11,845 bases of DNA from JBDSGC01 sp046594105 (GTDB lineage Bacteria; Acidobacteriota; Thermoanaerobaculia; Gp7-AA8). Made by a program: the position numbers and the translations under genes. Positions 1 through 8,879 of this stretch are shown here, piece by piece. The notes below the pieces were generated by a model that saw only the letters and a program-made list of their open reading frames with translations, made no database searches and was not told the DNA's origin. Every line of letters begins with the position of its first letter. The first letter of the stretch is position 1. Where the stretch lies: NCBI GenBank assembly GCA_046594105.1, contig JBKJQB010000002.1, positions 1 through 11,845 of the forward strand, in the 5' to 3' direction.

Positions 1-380
1 TGAGTCAGTCCGCTCTGGCCGAGGTGCTCCGCGGGTCGGCCGAGCCACCACCAAAACGGTACGACTCCATCCTCGAGTCCGTGGGCGGCAATCTGCAGTT
101 GCTGGCGCGCGTCCGCGACGCTTTCGCAGTCCAGACGCCTCGTCTGCTCCAGGCGATGCGGGAGGCTGTCGACCGGCAGGACGGTGTGGCGCTCTACCAG
201 AGCGCTCATACCCTCAAGGGTTCGATCAGCAACTTTCCCGTTCCGGACGCCCTCAATGCCGCGACGGAAGTGGAGCGAGCCGGCAAGATTGACGCCTTCG
301 AACGCGCCTCGGAGCTCATCCCGCTCCTGGAAGCGAGACTCCGCGATCTCGAACGCCAGATCGACGCCGCGCTGGGGTAG
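1..380 (+). CDS. C-terminal HPt (histidine phosphotransfer) domain, probably of a hybrid sensor kinase; 5' partial
   Basis: The reading frame is open to the left edge, so this is the 3' end of a longer gene. A GTG at 24 gives a 118-residue product but has no special claim as the true start. Counting from that GTG, the motif AHTLKGSISNF at residues 61-71 is the classic HPt signature, with H62 as the predicted phospho-accepting histidine. It lies in an all-helical domain preceded by YDSILESVGGNLQLL, which is typical of the linker and first helix of HPt domains at the end of hybrid histidine kinases. The domain would take phosphate from a receiver domain and pass it on in a multistep phosphorelay. 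No kinase or receiver domain is visible in the window. A stand-alone HPt protein starting at the GTG is possible but less likely, because the upstream codons read as coding. It is convergent with rex and not obviously linked to it. Confidence 0.8.
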   Translation, partial: SQSALAEVLRGSAEPPPKRYDSILESVGGNLQLLARVRDAFAVQTPRLLQAMREAVDRQDGVALYQSAHTLKGSISNFPVPDALNAATEVERAGKIDAFERASELIPLLEARLRDLERQIDAALG

Positions 381-422
381 CCGGCCGGCACGATGCGCAG
401 CGATTGATGGTGAGAAACGGCG

Positions 423-482
423 CCTCCCCATCGAGAGTCCTTCTCCCCGTGTGCGGGGAGAAGGACTCTCGGATGGGGGAGG
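423..482. repeat. REP-like palindromic element, solitary copy
   Basis: A perfect 18-bp inverted repeat (432-449 against 454-471) with a TGTG loop is extended by an outer cctcccc/ggggagg arm (423-429 against 476-482) interrupted by small bulges. The 5' part, cctcccc-N-tcgagagtccttctccccg, is nearly identical to the two copies at the right edge of the window (11706 onward). It lies between the convergent ends of the HPt gene and rex, a usual place for REP elements, and either transcript would fold it into a very stable hairpin. It could act as a bidirectional transcription end or an RNA 3'-end stabiliser, although no T-run follows it on either strand. No transposase is present in the window. 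Confidence 0.85.
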
Positions 483-648
483 GCGCGTGGAGCCGCTATT
501 GTGCTAATTGATTCGTCCCTACGGACTGGCCTATCTCGGTCACGATCAACCCAACACTGAAGTGCTCGGCTAGAGCCTGCGCGGCAGAACGTCTTGGAGC
601 GTGATGTTGGCGGAGCCTGGGGCAACCAGCGCCGCCGGCCGTGCCGGC
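483..648. other. Intergenic remainder between the REP-like element and rex
   Basis: I see no gene, tRNA or convincing promoter here. The only structure is GCCGGC-cgt-GCCGGC at 634-648, immediately downstream of the rex stop codon on the minus strand. It can form a 6-bp GC stem with a 3-nt loop. It has no U-run after it, so it is at best a weak candidate terminator for the nuo-rex transcript. Confidence 0.5.
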
Positions 649-1314
649 TCAGAGTTGCGTGATTCCATCCTCGGCGCTCTTCAGATGGAACGACAGCGAC
701 TCGAGGTTGATCCGCAGGTCGACGCTCTTCACTTTCACTCCGTCCTGCGCCTGGATCTGAACGGGTGCGAAGTTCAGGATCGCGGTGACGCCGGCCCGCG
801 TGAAGGAGTCGCAGACTTCCTGCGCCGCTTCCGGATTCACGGCGATGATGCCGATGTCGACGCCGCGCTGTCGCACCACCTCAGGCAGCATCTCGAATCC
901 CATCACCGGAATTCCGCTGCGTGAGGCCCGCCCGATCTTTTCCTGGTCGATGTCCAGCAAGCCGACGATGTGGAAGCCGTTCTCATTGAATCCGCGGTAA
1001 TCCGCCAGGGCCATACCCAGATTGCCCGCACCGGCGATGACCACGTTGCGCCGGCGGTCGATGCCGAGAGTGCGCACCAGGTTCTCCCGCAATCGGGAGA
1101 CGTCGTAGCCCACGCCGCGCGTTCCGAACTCACCGAAACAGGCCAGGTCTTTCCGGATCTGCGACGAGTTCAGGTGAAAGCGCTTCGCCAGATCATGGGA
1201 GGAGACCGTCTTCTGCTGGATGGACTCCAGAAACGTCAGGCAGCGCAGATAGACCGACAGCCGGCCGGTGGTCAGCTCGGAGATTGGTTCGTTTGCGGAG
1301 CGCTGCAGGCTCAT
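649..1314 (-). CDS. rex: Redox-sensing transcriptional repressor Rex
   Basis: The product is 221 residues, the usual Rex length. Residues 10-70 form the winged-helix DNA-binding domain, ending in the family hallmark SSQIRKDLACFGEFGTRGVG (50-69). Residues 88-200 are a Rossmann NAD(H)-binding domain with the glycine motif GAGNLG (95-100) and the acidic residue D121 at the end of the second strand. The C-terminal block from NFAPV (181-185) through LSFHL (207-211) is the conserved domain-swapping tail. Rex proteins bind DNA when NAD+ is high and release it when NADH rises, thereby derepressing respiratory genes. The ATG at 1314 lies 9 bases after the nuoN stop, so rex is read as the last gene of the nuo operon. 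No good Shine-Dalgarno precedes it (tctcccgtc), suggesting coupling to nuoN. A matching operator is present on the nuoG promoter (10538-10555), implying autoregulation. Confidence 0.96.
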   Translation of the reverse strand: MSLQRSANEPISELTTGRLSVYLRCLTFLESIQQKTVSSHDLAKRFHLNSSQIRKDLACFGEFGTRGVGYDVSRLRENLVRTLGIDRRRNVVIAGAGNLGMALADYRGFNENGFHIVGLLDIDQEKIGRASRSGIPVMGFEMLPEVVRQRGVDIGIIAVNPEAAQEVCDSFTRAGVTAILNFAPVQIQAQDGVKVKSVDLRINLESLSFHLKSAEDGITQL

Positions 1315-1323
1315 GACGGGAGA

Positions 1324-2786
1324 TCAGGGCAGAAGCGCGTGCGCGGCCGCGCCGGCCATGTTGAAGAGAGGGGTTGGAAAAAGTCCGATCAGGAAGATGC
1401 CGGCGATGGAGATGGCCAGGGCCCAGGCGGCGAACATTCCCCCGGCCGAAGCGGTGCTGTCCTCGCTCGCCTCTTTCATGTACAAAAAGTAGACCACCCG
1501 CAGGTAGTAGTAGACCGAGACGATGCTGGTGAGGATGCCGATGATGGCGATGGTGGTGTGGCCGGAGTCGATGGCCGTCTTGAAGATGTAGAACTTGGAG
1601 ATGAACCCTGCCGTGGGGGGCAGACCGGCCAGAGAGAACATGCAGATGGTCAGGGCCAGGCCGTAGTAGGGACGGCGGAATCCCAGCCCGGCGATGTCGT
1701 CGAGCGTCTGCGGATCGTTCTGGTTCTTGGCCAGCGTGGAGATCACGCCGAAGGCCCCCACGTTCATCAGGGTGTAGGTGATGGTGTACACGGCGATGGC
1801 GGCTACGGAGTCGTCGCGCAGGCTGACCATGGCGATGAGCATGTAGCCGACGTGGGCGATGCCGGAGTACGCCAGCATGCGTTTGAGGTCGCGCTGGGCG
1901 ATGGCCACCGCGTTGCCGATGATCATGGAGAGGATGGAGAGCGCCGCGACCATCTTCATCCACGAAGCGGTCTGCATCAGCGGAGACATGGAAGAGAAAA
2001 TCCGGATCAGGGCGATCAGAGTGGCCGCTTTCGGCGCGGTGGATAGCCATCCGGCCACGGGCGACGGCGCGCCCTGATACACGTCGGGCGCCCAGCCATG
2101 AAACGGCGCAACGGCAAGCTTGAATCCCAGACCGGCCATCAGCAGCACGAAGGCCACGGTGAGCAGCGGATTGTTCGGATCGGCCGTGGCGAAGTACCGC
2201 GACATCACCGCGAAGTTGGTCGACTGCGTGGCGCCGTAGAACAGAGCGGTGCCGTAGAGCACGAAGCCTGTGGCGAAGGCTCCCATCAGGAAATACTTGA
2301 GGCTGGCCTCGTTCGAGATGGGCAGACGGCGGTGATAGCCGACCAGGACGAAGATGCAGATCGACAACAACTCCAGCCCCAGGATGACCACCAGCAGGTC
2401 GAGACCCTTGGCCATCATCATCATTCCGACGGTGCCCCACATCAGCAGCGCGTAGAACTCGCCGCCGTCAATGTCCTCGCGCTCCAGGTACTCACGAGCA
2501 AAGAGAGTCACCAGCGCCAGGGCGATGAAGAAGGTCAGGTCGAAGAGCCGGGTGATGGGGGAGACCTCCCACGTGCCGCCGAAGAATGTTCCGCCGGTGA
2601 CCATGCGCTCGGCGTTCATGGCCAGCGTCAAGAGCAGCACCGCCAGCGGAGCGAGCACACCTTTCGCCCGCGGAAAAAACGCGTCGAACAGGATCATGAT
2701 CATCCCGCCGACCGAGAGCAGGATCTCCGGCAGGATCGCGTTGACCCATCCCGGCTCCAGCAGCGGATGCAGGTTCAGAAGAGGAT

Positions 2787-2790
<4 letters not shown>
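1324..2790 (-). CDS. nuoN: NADH-quinone oxidoreductase subunit N
   Basis: This 488-residue polytopic membrane protein is one of the three antiporter-like proton-pumping subunits of the complex I membrane arm. Key residues of the family are in place: the TM5 glutamate in ILGLELLSICIF (E140), the TM7 lysine in GLGFKLAVAPFHGWAPDVYQG (K224), K254 in STAPKAATL, and the terminal-channel lysine in GFISKFYIFK (K399). The length is normal (E. coli NuoN is about 485). Its ATG overlaps the nuoM stop in an ATGA junction, so translation is probably coupled and production of the two subunits matched. The MmmmAK and HGWAPD features and the start MNPLLNLHP without the longer NuoL/M N-terminal helices separate it from its paralogues NuoL and NuoM. 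Mrp antiporter subunits are an alternative family but would not sit in this gene order. Confidence 0.96.
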
Positions 2791-4387
<1,597 letters not shown>

Positions 4388-4391
<4 letters not shown>

Positions 4392-6307
4392 GCCAGCACC
4401 CAGATGAAAACGATCACCCCGACGAACAGCATCAGCGCGTAGTTGCGGACGTTGCCGGTCTGGAAGAAACGCAGGAGATCTCCGATGCCGGCCACGACGT
4501 ACCCGAGCAGGGCCAGAAGCCCATCGATGGTGGCATCCACGACGCGCCACAGAAACGAGGACAGTCGCTCCAGCGGTCGCACCACCGTGGCGCCGTAGAA
4601 CTCATCCACGTACCACTTGTGCTCCATCCCGTGCGCGATGGCCGGGGCGGTCCGCTCGAACGACTCGTCAGCAGCGAGGCCGCGCTTGTAGAACCGCGAC
4701 CAGGCCAGCCAGGCGCCGATCGCGGCGATGGCCGTCGACACGAACATCAGCAGGTATTCGAGATTCGGCGCGATCTCATACTGCCCCTCCGGCACTCCAT
4801 GCATCTCAGGCAGAACCGGCGCGAGCCACTTGGCAAGGAAGTGATGATGCGGCCAGCCGAGAAGCATGCCTCCGAAGACCGACAGCGCCGCCAGCACGAT
4901 CAGCGGCAGCGTCATCGTCCAGGGGCTCTCGTGCAGGTGATGCTCCTGCTCATGCGTCCCTCGGAATTTGCCGGCAAAGGTCAGGAAGGTCAGCCGGAAC
5001 ATGTAATACGCCGTGCAGAACGCCGCCAGCGTGCCCAGGATCCAGATGAACCAGTTGAACGGCTCCGGGAAATAGGGATTGGCCAGCGCGGAGGCCAGGA
5101 TCTCGTCCTTGGAGAAAAACCCGGCAAACGGCGGGAAGCCGGCGATGGCCACCGTGGCGATGGCGAAGGTCCAGGCGGTGATGGGGATCTTCTTCCACAG
5201 CCCGCCCATCTTGCGGATGTCCTGCTCGCCGCTCATGGCGTGGATCACCGAGCCCGATCCGAGGAAGAGGCAGGCCTTGAAGAAGGCGTGGGTGACCACG
5301 TGGAAGAGTCCCGCGGTGAAGGCGCCGACGCCGACGCCGATGAACATGAAGCCCAGCTGCGAGACGGTGGAGTAGGCCAGTACTTTCTTGATGTCCCACT
5401 GCCGGATGCCGATGGTCGCCGCGAACAGCGCGGTCAGCGCGCCGACCGTGGCCACCACCATCATCGCAGTCGGCGACATGCGGAACAGCACGTTGGAGCG
5501 CACCACCATGTAGACGCCGGCGGTGACCATTGTGGCGGCGTGGATCAGTGCGGAGACTGGAGTCGGTCCGGCCATCGCGTCGGGCAACCAGACGAAGAGC
5601 GGAATCTGCGCGCTCTTGCCGCAGGCGCCGAGAAACAGCAGCAGGCAGATGGCGGTGATGCGCCACGGCTCGATGCCGCCGGCGGCGGCTGACATGGAGA
5701 CCGTGGCGAAATCGACGCTGCCGAACGCGCCGAACATCAGGAACATGGCGATGAGAAAGCCGAAGTCGCCGATGCGGTTGACCACGAAGGCCTTCTTGCC
5801 GGCAGCGGGTGCGTAGTCCGTCTTGTAATAGAAGCCGATCAGCAGGTAGGAACAGAGTCCCACGCCTTCCCAGCCGACGAACATCAGCAGGTAGCTGCTG
5901 CCGAGAATGAGCACCAGCATTTCGGCGAGGAAGAGGTTGAGGTAGGCGAAGTAGCGGCCGTAGCCCTCTTCGTGGCTCATATAGCCGACCGAGTAGAGGT
6001 GGATCAGGAAGCCGATCCAGGTGACCACCATCAGCATGACCACGGTCAGCGGATCGAGCTGGAAGGCGATGTCCGCTCCGATGTTTCCGGAGCGGATCCA
6101 GTTGTAAACGACCTGGACGTAGCGTTCGCCGTTGGGATAGGCAGCATGGTACTGGACAACGGCGAGGGTCGACGCGATGGCAGAGGCGCCGGTGGCCAGG
6201 AGGGCCACGGCGCTGACAAAGGCCTTGCCGAGGCGCTTGCCGAACAGGCCGTTCAGCAGAAAGCCGAGGAACGGCAGCAGGGGGATCAGCCAGAGTACGG
6301 TCAGCAT
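4388..6307 (-). CDS. nuoL: NADH-quinone oxidoreductase subunit L
   Basis: This 639-residue protein is the distal proton-pumping subunit of the complex I membrane arm, with the long C-terminal part that forms the lateral HL helix. Conserved charged residues are E147 in LMFVGWEGVGLCSYLLIGFY (TM5), K231 in GACGKSAQIPLFVWLPDAM (TM7), K344 in HAFFKACLFLGSG and K400 in GFFSKDEIL. The ATG at 6307 was chosen because it begins with the typical helix MLTVLWLIPLLPFLGF. A GTG at 6328 is in frame but lies inside the only purine-rich candidate ribosome site (AGGAG, 6321-6325, 13 bases before the ATG). That spacing is long, so initiation may be modest. Between this start and the preceding small gene are 57 bases holding two tandem hairpins. 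The 3' end overlaps nuoM by 4 nt. Confidence 0.96.
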
Positions 6308-6327
6308 CTGCGTTGGGGCTCTCCTCA

Positions 6328-6357
6328 CACCAGACGGGCTGGTGCGAGGGAGCCTCG
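6328..6357 (-). promoter_or_regulatory. Two tandem hairpins in the nuoL leader
   Basis: Two perfect inverted repeats stand back to back just upstream of the nuoL AGGAG: CACCAG-acggg-CTGGTG (6328-6333 against 6339-6344) and CGAGG-gag-CCTCG (6345-6349 against 6353-6357). In the minus-strand transcript both would form short stable stems directly after the DUF6335-like stop codon and just before the nuoL ribosome site. There is no U-run, so they do not look like intrinsic terminators. RNA processing, protection of the downstream mRNA end or control of nuoL translation are possible roles, all inferred. Confidence 0.45.
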
Positions 6358-6364
6358 CCGCAGC

Positions 6365-6778
6365 CTATCGTTTTTCGTCTCGGACCCGGTCCCTGTAGTC
6401 TTCGGAAGAGGCGGGATCAAGCTCCCAGCGGTGCTTGTCGCGCTCCCGTTCCTTTTCTCCAACCTTCAGTTCTTCGTTCGGGGCGTACGAGATGCCCATC
6501 GCCGCCGCGTTTTCTTCCACATCGTTCTGCTCGGGGGAGGCCATGCTTCCGCCCACCATCTCGTCGCCCTGCGATTCGGCCATCTCCCAGGCGGTGTCGA
6601 TGTCTCCACCGGCCAGACCGGGATTGGTGCTGGAGTTGTCGTGCAGCCGCTCCGCGAGTTTCCTCGATCCCGCCGCGACGTCGGGGATGGGCCCCTCGAT
6701 GCGGTCGTCGATTCCGTCGTGGTTCGTATCCTTTGTTTCCTTTGCTTGCCAATCAATGAGCTTGTCGGTCTTGTTCAT
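6365..6778 (-). CDS. Small acidic DUF6335-like protein inserted in the nuo operon
   Basis: A 137-residue soluble, highly charged protein with no signal peptide or membrane helix. The ATG at 6778 is supported by a strong AAGGAG (6785-6790) at 6-base spacing, the best ribosome site in the operon. Residues 17-28, DTNHDGIDDRIE, match the calcium-loop pattern D-x-N-x-D-G-x-x-D-x-x-E of EF-hand, dockerin and thrombospondin-3 repeats. Residues 52-128 carry GLAGGDIDTAWE, GDEMVGGSMASPEQNDVEE, GISY and RDKHRWELDPASSEDY, which I recognise from memory as the DUF6335 family known from cyanobacteria and other environmental bacteria. That family has no established function. It sits between nuoK (125 bases away) and nuoL (57 bases away), unlike the tightly overlapping nuo genes, so it looks like a later insertion. 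Whether it acts with complex I is unknown. Confidence 0.8.
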   Translation of the reverse strand: MNKTDKLIDWQAKETKDTNHDGIDDRIEGPIPDVAAGSRKLAERLHDNSSTNPGLAGGDIDTAWEMAESQGDEMVGGSMASPEQNDVEENAAAMGISYAPNEELKVGEKERERDKHRWELDPASSEDYRDRVRDEKR

Positions 6779-6843
6779 TTTCGGCTCCTTGCTGCAGAGT
6801 CGAGCATGCGACCTTCAGGCCAGTACGGGTCTCCGTCCTGACT

Positions 6844-6884
6844 GCTGAGCTGTGAGCGGAAATTCTTCCGATTCACCCCTCAGC
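6844..6884 (-). promoter_or_regulatory. Long imperfect palindrome between nuoK and the DUF6335-like gene
   Basis: Three nested inverted-repeat arms surround an ATTC centre: GCTGAG/CTCAGC (6844-6849 against 6879-6884), GTGA/TCAC (6852-6855 against 6873-6876) and CGGAA/TTCCG (6857-6861 against 6866-6870). They are separated by a 2x2 mismatch and a one-base bulge. The element begins 19 bases after the nuoK stop. A second small inverted repeat, CGCTC-gggaag-GAGCG, lies next to it at 6884-6899. No U-run follows on the minus strand. It may be an mRNA stem-loop that stabilises or processes the G-H-J-K segment, an attenuator, or a protein-binding palindrome controlling the downstream genes. Confidence 0.55.
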
Positions 6885-6903
6885 GCTCGGGAAGGAGCGG
6901 CAG

Positions 6904-7206
6904 TCACCAGCGCATCAGATTCGCCTCATCCACATCGATGGTCTCCCGGTGATGGAACAGCGACAGGAAGATGGCCAGCCCCACCGCAGCCTCCGCCGCA
7001 GCGATGGCCATGATGAAAAAAACGAAAATCAATCCGTGGATCTGGTGGAACTGCCGGGCGTAGGCCACGAAGGTCAGATTTACCGCATTCACCATCAGCT
7101 CGATGCACATGAAGATGGTGATGCCGTTCTTCCGGGTCAGCACGCCGCACACGCCAATGGAGAAGAGGATGGCGCTGAGGATCAGGAAGTAATGGGTTGG
7201 GATCAC
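6904..7206 (-). CDS. nuoK: NADH-quinone oxidoreductase subunit K
   Basis: A 100-residue, three-helix membrane subunit of complex I, the normal family length. The two membrane glutamates essential for proton translocation in the E. coli protein are at the same positions here: E36 in FMCIELMVNAVNL and E72 in AIAAAEAAVGLAI. It starts at a GTG (7206) that overlaps the nuoJ stop (GTGA), in the typical J-K coupling. The C-terminus HHRETIDVDEANLMRW is standard for NuoK. The next nuo gene, nuoL, is displaced by the small inserted gene. Confidence 0.96.
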   Translation of the reverse strand: MIPTHYFLILSAILFSIGVCGVLTRKNGITIFMCIELMVNAVNLTFVAYARQFHQIHGLIFVFFIMAIAAAEAAVGLAIFLSLFHHRETIDVDEANLMRW

Positions 7207-7805
7207 GAATGCACCTCGGTGGACGAGGCAGGAGAGACCGGATGCAGCACCGGCTCGCCGTGTGCCGTGGCGAAGGCTTTCGCCGCTTCCTGCTCCTGGG
7301 CAGCCAGCCGGCGCGCCGGCATCCGCGCGCTGAGCAGGAGAGCGCCGACGATCGCGGCCAGCAGCAGGATGGAGACCGCCTCGAACGGGAAGATGTAGGC
7401 CTCGAACAGCTGGATGCCGATGGCGCGGGCGTCGGCCACGAACGGCGTCGTCGGCAACTGCGTTACAGCGTATTTGCAGAGGTAATACACCAGGGCGATC
7501 CCGAAGGCCGCACTGCTGGTGTAGCCGATGAACTGCTGTACCGGCCGCGTGGCCGGTTCCTCCATGTGCTGGAGGTTCAGCAGCATGATCACGAAGAGAA
7601 ACAGGACCATGATCGCGCCGGCGTAGACGATCACCTGCAGTGCTGCCAGGAAGGGCGCTTCCAGCAGAACGTACATGACCGCCAGGGCGAAAAACGACGC
7701 CACCAGCGAGAGCGCGCCGATCACCGGGTTTCGGTGCAGCACCACCAGCAGCGCGAAGATCACCGCCACCGCGGCGAACAGGAAGAAGACGGCGAACTCG
7801 ATCAC
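7203..7805 (-). CDS. nuoJ: NADH-quinone oxidoreductase subunit J
   Basis: A 200-residue membrane subunit of complex I with about five hydrophobic helices. The third helix, LQVIVYAGAIMVLFLFVIML (residues 56-75), is the conserved segment with the mobile pi-bulge tyrosine (Y61) that couples quinone chemistry to proton pumping. The start is the GTG at 7805, which overlaps the TGA of nuoH and gives VIEFAVFFLFAAVAVIF. The reading frame stays open upstream through nuoH to 8780, but that stretch is arginine-rich shadow sequence. The C-terminal 35 residues are hydrophilic (ARRLAAQEQEAAKAF) and vary between species. NuoI normally separates H from J, and here it is missing. Confidence 0.95.
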   Translation of the reverse strand: MIEFAVFFLFAAVAVIFALLVVLHRNPVIGALSLVASFFALAVMYVLLEAPFLAALQVIVYAGAIMVLFLFVIMLLNLQHMEEPATRPVQQFIGYTSSAAFGIALVYYLCKYAVTQLPTTPFVADARAIGIQLFEAYIFPFEAVSILLLAAIVGALLLSARMPARRLAAQEQEAAKAFATAHGEPVLHPVSPASSTEVHS

Positions 7806-8875
7806 AGCCACCCCCGGGCGATGAACAGGGCCACGATGATGATGTTGATCACCGCCATCGGCAGGAACACCTTCCATCCCAGCTTCATCAGGAGGTCGTA
7901 TTTCAGGCGGGGGATCGTCCAGCGCACCCAGACGAAGACGAAGAGCATGAACGAAACCTTCGCCAGGAAAAAGAGCACCGAGAGGGCAAATCCGAGCGCG
8001 GTGGCCGGCTCGTGATACCAGGGAATGTCCCAGCCGCCGAAAAACAGCGTCACGATCAGCGCCGACATGGTGGCCATCGACATGTACTCGGCCATGAAGA
8101 ACAGCGCGAACTTCATGGACGAGTATTCGGTGTGATACCCCGCCACCAGCTCCGAGTCCGCTTCCGCGAAGTCGAACGGCAGACGGTTGGTCTCGGCGAA
8201 GGCGGACACGGTGAATACGATGAAGGCCAGCCACATCGATGGCGAGCAGATGTTCCAGGCGGGGATCCGCAGCGTGTTGAACAGAACGAATGACCCGGTC
8301 TGGTGCCACACCACGTCGGTCAGCCGCAGCGATCCAGTGGCCAGCAGCACGCTGACCGCCGCCAGCGTCAGCGACAGTTCGTACGAGATCATCTGCGCCG
8401 AGGCGCGGATGCCGCCGAACAGCGAGTACTTGTTCGACGATGCCCAGCCGGCCATGGTGATGCCGTACACGCTCAGCGACGCCAGCGCGAACACCAGCAG
8501 CAGGCCGATGCCGAGGTCGGCGATGATCGGTTCGAAGATTCGTCCGCCCGGCAGTGCGAAGGAGCGGCCCCAGGGAACGACGGCGATGGTGGTCATGGCC
8601 GGGATCAATCCAAAAGCAGGGGCCAGCGTGTAGAGCCACTTGTGCGCCTGCGCCGGCACCACGTCCTCTTTCATGAGGAACTTCAGCGCATCGGCGAACG
8701 ACTGGAAGAGTCCGAGCGGGCCGACCCGGTTCGGTCCCGGCCGATCCTGAATCAGCGCGCTGCCGCGCCGCTCCACCCACACCATGATCGGGGTGACGTT
8801 CAGCATCATGCCCAGGACCACCGCGATTTTCAGCAGGGAGAGCCCGACGTCGACGGTATCGATTCCCGCCAGCAT
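7802..8875 (-). CDS. nuoH: NADH-quinone oxidoreductase subunit H
   Basis: A 357-residue membrane subunit that links the peripheral and membrane arms of complex I and forms most of the quinone-access chamber. Diagnostic motifs are VERRGSALIQDRPGPNRVGP (residues 34-53) and AETNRLPFDFAEADSELVAG (227-246) followed by YHTEYSSMKF, both among the most conserved stretches of the subunit. The ATG at 8875 was chosen because it yields the standard opening (MLAGIDTVDVGLSLLKI). An in-frame upstream start at 8980 adds 35 arginine-rich residues lying inside nuoG and is rejected. Only 4 bases separate the nuoG stop from this ATG, with no clear Shine-Dalgarno, so it is probably translated by coupling. The stop overlaps the nuoJ start. 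Confidence 0.97.
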   Translation of the reverse strand: MLAGIDTVDVGLSLLKIAVVLGMMLNVTPIMVWVERRGSALIQDRPGPNRVGPLGLFQSFADALKFLMKEDVVPAQAHKWLYTLAPAFGLIPAMTTIAVVPWGRSFALPGGRIFEPIIADLGIGLLLVFALASLSVYGITMAGWASSNKYSLFGGIRASAQMISYELSLTLAAVSVLLATGSLRLTDVVWHQTGSFVLFNTLRIPAWNICSPSMWLAFIVFTVSAFAETNRLPFDFAEADSELVAGYHTEYSSMKFALFFMAEYMSMATMSALIVTLFFGGWDIPWYHEPATALGFALSVLFFLAKVSFMLFVFVWVRWTIPRLKYDLLMKLGWKVFLPMAVINIIIVALFIARGWL

Positions 8876-8879
8876 GGTT

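Noticed and set aside
6844..6884. The nuoK-downstream palindrome as a second Rex operator or an intrinsic terminator
   Set aside because: The GTGA and TCAC arms are 17 bases apart instead of the 6-8 expected in the Rex box, and no U-run follows on the transcribed strand.
7806..8780. N-terminal extension of nuoJ through the nuoH region, suggesting an H-J fusion or large protein
   Set aside because: The extension is in a different frame from nuoH, arginine- and histidine-rich and not hydrophobic. The GTG at 7805 gives a normal NuoJ.
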